Origin: Fen-183 sp036504335
GTDB lineage: Bacteria; Acidobacteriota; Thermoanaerobaculia; UBA5066
Direction of reading: 5' to 3'
DNA: 64,000 nt
NCBI GenBank assembly: GCA_036504335.1
Contig: DASXVJ010000020.1
Coordinates: 294,008-358,007, forward strand
Shown: in pieces, positions 59,142 to 64,000 of the stretch
How the letters are laid out: the number at the start of each line of letters is the position of its first letter
Position numbering within the stretch: the first letter of the stretch is position 1
Made by a program: the position numbers and the translations under genes
Notes under the pieces: model-generated
What the model was told of the DNA's origin: nothing
What the model saw: the letters and a program-made list of their open reading frames with translations, nothing else
Database searches by the model: none

Positions 59142-60869
59142 TTAGAGCACCGTCTCGCGGACGACTTCCTCGATCGACGTCAGGCCGTCCTTGATCTTCT
59201 GGAGGCCCGAGCGGCGGAGGGAGATCATGCCTTCCTCGAGGCCCTTCCTCTTGATTTCGATCGAGGACGCGCCCGAGAGGATGAGCTCGCGGACCTCCTC
59301 GGTGATCTCGAGGACCTCGACGAGCGCGACGCGGCCCTTGTAGCCCGTGTTGTTGCACTTCTCGCAGCCCTTGCCCTTCATGACCTGCACGGTCTTCGCG
59401 TCCTCGGGCGTGAACCCGAGGGAGACGAGGACCTGCGGCGCGACCTCGGTCGGCGCCTTGCAGCTCGCGCACACGCGCCGGATGAGGCGCTGCGCCGCGA
59501 TGAGCACGACGGACGTCGCGACGAGGTAGGGCTCGATGCCCATGTTCATGAGGCGGTTGATCGTGGAGGGCGCGTCGTTCGTGTGCAGTGTCGAGAGGAC
59601 GAGGTGGCCCGTGAGCGAAGCCTTGACCGCGATCTCGGCCGTCTCGAAGTCGCGGATCTCGCCGACGAGGATGATGTTCGGGTCCTGCCGGAGGAAGGAG
59701 CGCAGCGCGGCCGCGAAGTTCAGGCCGATCGCGTCCTTCATCTGGACCTGGTTGATGCCCGGAAGGTTGAACTCCACCGGGTCCTCGGCCGTCATGATGT
59801 TCGTCTCGGGCGTGTTGATGCGCGAGAGCGCCGAATAGAGCGTGTTCGTCTTGCCCGATCCCGTCGGCCCCGTCACGAGGACCATGCCCCACGGCCTCAG
59901 GATCGCCTTCTCGAAGCGAAGCAGGGAGTCCTTCTCGAACCCCAGCTTCGTCATGTCGAGCATGAGGTTGTCCTTGTCGAGAAGGCGGCAGACGATCTTC
60001 TCGCCGAAGAGCGTCGGGAGCACGGAGACGCGGTAGTCAAGCTCCTTGACCTTGCCCGCGAGCTTCATCTTGATCTTGATGCGCCCGTCCTGCGGGAGGC
60101 GCTTCTCGGCGATGTCGAGCTTCGCGAGGATCTTGATGCGCGACGCGATCGCCTCCTTCAGCTTCGGAGGCGGGTTCATGACCTCGTACAGGATGCCGTC
60201 GATGCGGTAGCGCACGCGGTACTCGCGCTCGTAGGGCTCGATGTGGATGTCCGACGCCATGCGCTTGATCGCGTCCGTCAGGATGATGTTCACGAGCCGG
60301 ATGACGGGGGCTTCCTCGCCCTCGTCCACGAGCTTCTCGAGGTCGATCGTCTCCTGCTCGGTCTCCTCGACGACTTCGAGCGAGGTGTCGGCCGTGTCGA
60401 CGACCGACATCTCCTCCATGACCTTCTTCAGCTCGAGGGCGTGCGTCGCTCCGTAGTGGCGGTCGATCGCCTGCTGGAGGGCGATCTCGGAGGCGACGAC
60501 GGGCTCGACGTTGTAGCCCGTCATGAACTTGATGTCGTCCATGGCGAACACGTTCGTGGGGTCCGCCATCGCGATCGTGATCGTCGCGCCCGTCTTGTTG
60601 ACGGGGAGGATGTTGTACTTGCGCGCGACCTCCGGGGCCACGAGCTTGAGAACGTTCGGGTCGATCTCGAAGTGCGAGAGGTTGATCGACGGGACGCCGA
60701 ACTGCGCCGAGAGCGTCTCCGTGATGTCGTCTTCCGAGACGTAGCCGAGCTTGACGAGGGCCTCGCCGAGCTTCATGCCCGACGCCTGCACCTCGACGAG
60801 CGCTTCCTGGACCTGCTCGGGCGTGACGAGCTTCGCCTTGACGAGGAGGTCGCCCAGTTTCACGGCCAT
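59142..60869 (-). CDS. pilB: Type IV pilus extension ATPase
   Basis: A 575-residue PilB/GspE ATPase that polymerises pilin. The N-terminal MshEN-type domain has MAVKLGDLLVKAKLVTPEQV and ALVKLGYVSEDDITETLSAQ repeats (a c-di-GMP-binding fold in homologues). The core has Walker A LVTGPTGSGKTNTLYSALSR, IMTAEDPVEFNL, and Walker B LRQDPNIILVGEIRDFETA. Near the C-terminus are the zinc-type Cys pairs CASCKAP and CEKCNNTGYKGR. It begins nine bases after the DUF3108 stop and so belongs to the operon that starts with the heptosyltransferase. Confidence 0.96.
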   Translation of the reverse strand: MAVKLGDLLVKAKLVTPEQVQEALVEVQASGMKLGEALVKLGYVSEDDITETLSAQFGVPSINLSHFEIDPNVLKLVAPEVARKYNILPVNKTGATITIAMADPTNVFAMDDIKFMTGYNVEPVVASEIALQQAIDRHYGATHALELKKVMEEMSVVDTADTSLEVVEETEQETIDLEKLVDEGEEAPVIRLVNIILTDAIKRMASDIHIEPYEREYRVRYRIDGILYEVMNPPPKLKEAIASRIKILAKLDIAEKRLPQDGRIKIKMKLAGKVKELDYRVSVLPTLFGEKIVCRLLDKDNLMLDMTKLGFEKDSLLRFEKAILRPWGMVLVTGPTGSGKTNTLYSALSRINTPETNIMTAEDPVEFNLPGINQVQMKDAIGLNFAAALRSFLRQDPNIILVGEIRDFETAEIAVKASLTGHLVLSTLHTNDAPSTINRLMNMGIEPYLVATSVVLIAAQRLIRRVCASCKAPTEVAPQVLVSLGFTPEDAKTVQVMKGKGCEKCNNTGYKGRVALVEVLEITEEVRELILSGASSIEIKRKGLEEGMISLRRSGLQKIKDGLTSIEEVVRETVL

Positions 60870-60878
60870 GCGCGGATT

Positions 60879-61718
60879 CTAGCGGGTTCCCGCGACGACC
60901 TTCGTGAGGCGCGCCGTGACGGACCCGATGGGCATCACCGTCTTCGCCATGACCGGGAGGCGGCGGTCGTCGTCGGAGAACCAGAGGAAGAGCTTCCCCT
61001 TGTTGCGGTCTTCGGCCGTCTCGTTCTCGCGGAGCTGCGGCTGCACCTTGAACGCGTCGAAGACGCCCGCCTCGGTTTCGACCTTCTCCCTCTCGAGGAC
61101 GGACGCCTTGAGCTTGTAGATCTTCCCGCGGGAGAACATGTCCACGCGCACGTCGGACCCGACGGCGAGGGCCTGGGCTCTCAGGAAATAGAACGACGAA
61201 ATGATGTCCTGGATCCGCTCCGGCAGCGGCGTCCGGTCCTCGCGCCAGCTGCCGATCTTCTTTCCGAGGTCGAACTCCTCGACCTCGTCGGACTCGTACC
61301 GGCCCTCGCGGGCGTGCTTCTCGAAGCGCAGGGGCTGAAAATCACGTGCGTCGACCCAGGTCTCGTAGAGGTCGCGCACGGGGTAGAACTTCGAGACGTA
61401 GTCGTTCGAGGTCGCCGTGAGCGTGATGCGGTGCATCGGGACGCCGTCGGAGGTCGTTTCGCGCGTGGTCCTGAGCGTCATCCCGCCGCCCTCGATCTTC
61501 AGCCACGCGATCGTGTAGACGAGGGTCTCGCCCTCCCCGAACGGCACGGCAAAGAGACGGTCTTTCGGGAGAGCCTCCCGCGCCGCGACGACGACGGGCG
61601 GCCGGTCGGCTCCGGAGCGGCGGGCCGGCGCGAGGAACGCCGCCGCGGCGAGGGTTGCGGCCGCGAGGACGACTCCCGCCCGGGCGTGATTACGCGAGGA
61701 GCCTCCCGGCGGCTTCAC
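60879..61718 (-). CDS. DUF3108 family exported protein
   Basis: A 279-residue protein, GTG 61718 with GAGG six bases upstream; the start overlaps the heptosyltransferase gene by 29 bases. A hydrophobic leader (AGVVLAAATLAAAAFLAPAR) precedes the DUF3108 domain: GEGETLVYTIAWLKIEGGGM, SKFYPVRDLYETWVDARDFQ, LRFEKHAREGRYESDEVEEF. DUF3108 proteins are periplasmic with a lipocalin-like beta structure and unknown function. Position between a lipid A core gene and pilB suggests an envelope role only. Confidence 0.82.
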   Translation of the reverse strand: MKPPGGSSRNHARAGVVLAAATLAAAAFLAPARRSGADRPPVVVAAREALPKDRLFAVPFGEGETLVYTIAWLKIEGGGMTLRTTRETTSDGVPMHRITLTATSNDYVSKFYPVRDLYETWVDARDFQPLRFEKHAREGRYESDEVEEFDLGKKIGSWREDRTPLPERIQDIISSFYFLRAQALAVGSDVRVDMFSRGKIYKLKASVLEREKVETEAGVFDAFKVQPQLRENETAEDRNKGKLFLWFSDDDRRLPVMAKTVMPIGSVTARLTKVVAGTR

Positions 61719-62721
61719 GGACGTCCTCGACCGGCCATCGTCCACTGGAACGATTGTAGGCCGCGGGAGATTCCCGGAGTACGGCGCAGCGGGGCCCCAC
61801 GGGCCCGAAGCGCTCGGGCGGCGTCGGCCCGAAGAGAGCGAGCGTCGGCGTTCCGGCGGCCGCCGCGAGATGCGTCGGCCCCGTGTCCGCCCCCACGAAC
61901 AGCGCCGCGCGCGCCGCGAGGCGCGCGCTGGAGGCGGGGTTCGTCGGGGGAGCAAGAGAAAGGGGAAGAGAAGAGGAAGAGAAGATTTTCTTAGAAAGGG
62001 TAAGAAGGGAAGCCGCCCGGCTCTCCTCGCCGGGCCCCCAGCGGAGCACGGGCTGGATGCCTTCGCTGCTCAGCCACGCGGCGAACGCCACGACGTCGTC
62101 CGCGCCCCACTCCTTGTTCACCTTCGAAGAAAACGGCTGCAACACCGCGAACGGACGCGACCCGTGTTGCGCGAGCCAGGAGTCGACCACGGGATCTTCT
62201 CTTTCGACCAGATGCCGGACGTCGGGCGTCCTGTCGAACCCGCTCTTTCCCGTGACGTGCTCCGCGAGGGCGAGCATCTGGTCGAGGACGTGGGGGCGCG
62301 CCGCGCGGTCCACGTCCACGCGCTCGTCCGTCACGAGGCAGTTGATCCGCTCCGACGCGGTCCCGAAGCCGAATCCGACCTTGCGCGGCGCGCCCCGCGC
62401 GAGTCCCGTCACGAGCGCCGACTTGAAGAGCCCTTGCGCATCCACGACGAGGTCGAACGTGGCCTTTTCCCCTCTTACCCTTCTAAGAAAATCCGAAATC
62501 TCTTTTCTTGTCTCTCTCCCGAATCCTCGGCGCCGCCAGCCGCGCGTATCGACGCCGATCACGTCGTCCACGTATGGCGCGCCTTCGACGAGCGAAGCGA
62601 GCGGCGGCTCGATCGCCCACGTCAGGTGCGCGCCGGCGAGAGAGGTTCGCAGCGCCTTCGCCGCGCTCAGCGCGAAGAGCACGTCGCCGAACGACGAAAG
62701 GCGCACGAAGAGGATCTTCAT
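61690..62721 (-). CDS. Heptosyltransferase family (GT9, WaaC-like) glycosyltransferase
   Basis: A 343-residue GT9 enzyme that adds heptose to lipopolysaccharide core from ADP-heptose. The N-terminus MKILFVRLSSFGDVLFALSA and the later VVDAQGLFKSALVTGLAR, AVLQPFSSKVNKEWGADDVV and FVGADTGPTHLAAAAGTPTL are the family motifs. WaaC (heptosyltransferase I) is favoured over WaaF because of the Q-G-L-x-K-S segment, but this is not certain. Two dispersed-repeat copies in opposite orientation lie inside the reading frame: one encodes ETRKEISDFLRRVRGEKA, the other LTLSKKIFSSSSLPLSLAPP. The frame remains open through both. Confidence 0.88.
   Translation of the reverse strand: MKILFVRLSSFGDVLFALSAAKALRTSLAGAHLTWAIEPPLASLVEGAPYVDDVIGVDTRGWRRRGFGRETRKEISDFLRRVRGEKATFDLVVDAQGLFKSALVTGLARGAPRKVGFGFGTASERINCLVTDERVDVDRAARPHVLDQMLALAEHVTGKSGFDRTPDVRHLVEREDPVVDSWLAQHGSRPFAVLQPFSSKVNKEWGADDVVAFAAWLSSEGIQPVLRWGPGEESRAASLLTLSKKIFSSSSLPLSLAPPTNPASSARLAARAALFVGADTGPTHLAAAAGTPTLALFGPTPPERFGPVGPRCAVLRESPAAYNRSSGRWPVEDVREAAGRLLA
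61951..62010 (+). repeat. Dispersed purine-rich repeat, copy 15 (long)
   Basis: A 29-base purine tract, then GAAGATTTTCTTAGAAAGGG and TAAGAAGGGA. On the opposite strand it encodes LLTLSKKIFSSSSLPLSL in the heptosyltransferase. Confidence 0.8.
62461..62522 (-). repeat. Dispersed purine-rich repeat, copy 16 (long)
   Basis: Minus-strand purine tract, then GATTTTCTTAGAAGGG and TAAGAGGGG, the closest match to consensus. Encodes ETRKEISDFLRRVRG in the heptosyltransferase, in opposite orientation to copy 15 of the same gene. Confidence 0.8.
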
Positions 62722-62760
62722 CCGCGCGCTACGTTAACAGCCGTTGGGCTATGCTTGGCC

Positions 62761-63342
62761 ATGCTCGACTCGCCGGTGCTGGTCCTCAACAAGGGGTTCA
62801 CGGCGCTGACCCTGACGGACGTGAAGCGCACCTTCACGCTCTTCTACAAGGGGCACGTGCGGGCGGTCCTCCCGGACTACACGACGTACGCGTGGGACGA
62901 GTGGCAGGACATCCCGGTCCAGCCGGACGACGACGTCGTGACGACGCCTAGCCTCGTCCTCAAGGTGCCGCGCGTCGTCCAGCTCCTCTCCTGCGACCGC
63001 TCGCCGCGGCACGAGGTGAAGTTCTCGCGCCACAACATCTACATGCGCGACGGGAACCGCTGCCAGTACTGCGGCCGGCGCTTCTCGACGTCGGACCTCT
63101 CGCTCGACCACGTCGTCCCGCTCTCGCGCGGCGGCCCGTCGAACTGGGAGAACATCGTCTGCGCCTGCCTGCCCTGCAACGTGAAGAAGGGCAACCGCCT
63201 TCCGGACGAGGCGGGCATGAAGTTGCGCCGGCCGGCCGCAAAGCCGAAGGCGACGCCGCTCGGCCTCATGTCGCCGCACCGCATCCACCCGACGTGGAAG
63301 AACTTCCTGGACATGGCCTACTGGAACGTCGAACTCCGGTAG
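62761..63342 (+). CDS. HNH endonuclease family protein
   Basis: A 193-residue protein starting at ATG 62761, 39 bases from the divergent heptosyltransferase start. The HNH domain has zinc Cys pairs CQYCGRRF and CLPCN, with the catalytic LDHVVPLSRGGPSNWENIVC and VKKGNRLP between and after. The N-terminal region (SPVLVLNKGFTALTLTDVKR, RAVLPDYTTYAWDEWQD) is the one found in single-gene bacterial HNH proteins of unknown biological role, often annotated as restriction-endonuclease-like. Not obviously part of a restriction system. Confidence 0.9.
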   Translation: MLDSPVLVLNKGFTALTLTDVKRTFTLFYKGHVRAVLPDYTTYAWDEWQDIPVQPDDDVVTTPSLVLKVPRVVQLLSCDRSPRHEVKFSRHNIYMRDGNRCQYCGRRFSTSDLSLDHVVPLSRGGPSNWENIVCACLPCNVKKGNRLPDEAGMKLRRPAAKPKATPLGLMSPHRIHPTWKNFLDMAYWNVELR

Positions 63343-63520
63343 GACCGAAGACGGGATAAGGACAGGCGCGGCAGCTGCTGAATCCCACGCTTCAAGTATT
63401 TCGGGTGCACGGAAACGTGCAGACCCCTCCCGGCGCCCCGCCGGCAGTCGGAAGCGAAAAGCCCCCTAACTCATTCAAAGAAATCCTCTTATCTCCTTGG
63501 CATGTACGTGCTCTTGCGGG

Positions 63521-63536
63521 TGGCAGCAGGGTTGCG
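63521..63536 (+). promoter_or_regulatory. Sigma-54 (-24/-12) promoter
   Basis: TGGCAGC-AGGG-TTGCG matches the consensus TGGCACG-N4-TTGCA, with the essential GG and GC exactly ten bases apart. It lies about 65 bases upstream of the Lys/Thr-rich secreted protein and would start transcription near 63547. A PilR-type activator is encoded in the same window (53105-54547). Confidence 0.75.
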
Positions 63537-63600
63537 CTAGGGGTTCTGTCGGCAGACCCCGGGCCGGCCACAGATGAAAGGGGAAAACGGAGGAAGAAAA

Positions 63601-63924
63601 ATGAAGAAGACGCTTTCCGCCCTCGTCGCTGTCGCCGTCCTGTCGCTGGGTGCCGCTTTCGCTGAGGAAGCGAAGACCCAGACGAAGACCGAGGCCAAGA
63701 CGACGACCAACCCCGTCACCGGCGCCACGACCGAGAAGACGTCCACGACGTCCACGGCCACGACTCCGAGCTCCACGACGACCAAGAAGAAGTCGAAGAA
63801 GAAGACCACGAAGAAGAGCGGCGCCGTGAAGAGCGAGACGACGAAGACCGAGGCGACGACCGTCTCGACGCCCGCCCCCGCCCCCGCCCCCGCCCCCGCC
63901 GCGAAGGCCCCCGCCACCAAGTAA
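63601..63924 (+). CDS. Secreted Lys/Thr-rich low-complexity protein
   Basis: A 107-residue protein with GGAGG upstream of ATG 63601. A signal peptide (MKKTLSALVAVAVLSLGAAFA) is followed by a highly biased mature part made of Thr, Lys, Ser and Ala (TSTTSTATTPSSTTTKKKSK onwards), ending in an Ala/Pro repeat (APAPAPAPAPAA). There is no recognised domain. It is preceded by a sigma-54 promoter and followed by a strong terminator, so it is an independently controlled monocistronic gene. A polycationic surface or matrix protein is possible, but the role is unknown. Confidence 0.8.
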   Translation: MKKTLSALVAVAVLSLGAAFAEEAKTQTKTEAKTTTNPVTGATTEKTSTTSTATTPSSTTTKKKSKKKTTKKSGAVKSETTKTEATTVSTPAPAPAPAPAAKAPATK

Positions 63925-63950
63925 GTCTCAAAAACAAGCTTCGAGCTTCA

Positions 63951-63980
63951 ACGCCCGGGCCTCGTGCCCGGGCGTTTTTT
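63951..63980 (+). terminator. Intrinsic terminator after the Lys/Thr-rich protein gene
   Basis: Perfect 10-base-pair stem ACGCCCGGGC / GCCCGGGCGT with loop CTCGT, followed by six T. It ends the single-gene transcript started at the sigma-54 promoter. Confidence 0.9.
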
Positions 63981-64000
63981 CTTTCAGGCCGCCGGCTCTG

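Noticed and set aside
58858..59145. 95-codon plus-strand frame between pilT and pilB
   Set aside because: It runs across both arms of the palindrome and antisense to the VapB-like remnant, with no family resemblance.
61690..62721. Heptosyltransferase as a pseudogene because of repeat insertions
   Set aside because: All GT9 motifs are present and the frame is uninterrupted through both insertions.
63500..63520. First sigma-54-like match (TGGCATG-TACG-TGCTC)
   Set aside because: GG-to-GC spacing is nine instead of ten bases; the match at 63521-63536 has the correct spacing.
63405..63665. 86-codon frame overlapping the sigma-54 promoter region
   Set aside because: No ribosome binding site or domain; it overlaps the promoter and the start of the well supported secreted protein gene.

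Overview
The window is 64 kb of very GC-rich (roughly 70%) bacterial chromosome, densely packed with short intergenic gaps and many 4-base ATGA/GTGA/TTGA gene overlaps. No rRNA, tRNA or CRISPR array was recognised. The gene content (type IV pilus motor genes next to a PilS/PilR two-component system, multiheme cytochromes, a heptosyltransferase, LPS-type lipoproteins, DUF4388, DUF4097, FmdB and an IPTL-CTERM protein) points to a Gram-negative, outer-membrane-bearing bacterium. My best guess is Acidobacteriota (Thermoanaerobaculia/Holophagae-like), with Myxococcota/Desulfobacterota-like groups as alternatives; there is no marker gene here that settles it.

Layout. 1-5016 (minus): GT-C glycosyltransferase, MFS transporter and a secreted PIG-L deacetylase that runs off the left edge. 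5070-5489: decayed gene remnants. 5506-8595 (minus): a PpiC prolyl isomerase translationally coupled to three HupE/UreJ membrane proteins. 8651-11981 (minus): small Tat-leader protein, amidase and an M61-like peptidase that lacks the catalytic Glu. 12025-17180 (plus): glutamate synthase large subunit preceded by a short leader ORF, an antiterminator-like segment and a perfect intrinsic terminator (candidate attenuator), then DUF1499. 17203-19686 (minus): serine hydrolase fused to a NamZ-type exo-muramidase. 19863-25737 (plus): a five-gene respiratory complex (Rieske; cytochrome b fused to a nine-heme cytochrome c; tetraheme c; 4x[4Fe-4S] protein; NrfD-like quinol module). 25751-34522: DUF2339 membrane protein, amidohydrolase, CTERM beta-helix protein, GH3 lipoprotein and lysA. 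34561-40952: STAS protein, SDR, a metal-uptake cluster (small His/Cys protein, outer-membrane barrel, ZnuA-like binding protein, ABC-3 permease), LD-carboxypeptidase and O-methyltransferase. 41023-46851: CoA-transferase and an ECF sigma / anti-sigma (HEAT) / DUF4097 module. 46933-52606: DinB, MoeA, DUF4388, FmdB and a BNR propeller protein. 52608-61718 (minus): pilB, pilT, pilC, pilS, pilR and DUF192, with a VapB-like antitoxin remnant and a palindromic element between pilB and pilT. 61690-63924: heptosyltransferase, HNH endonuclease, and a Lys/Thr-rich secreted protein behind a textbook sigma-54 promoter.

The most unusual feature is a family of short dispersed repeats (core GATTYTTMGAAGGG, followed by TRAGAGGGG and usually preceded by a 20-30 base purine tract). 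It occurs about fifteen times, in both orientations, in intergenic gaps and inside intact coding sequences, where it creates Lys/Glu/Ser or Ser/Leu low-complexity segments and in one case appears to supply the signal peptide of a metal-binding protein.

Together the genes describe envelope and peptidoglycan maintenance (NamZ fusion, GH3, S66 carboxypeptidase, LysA, heptosyltransferase), quinol-linked electron transfer to periplasmic hemes, metal uptake, and twitching motility with PilSR/sigma-54 control.
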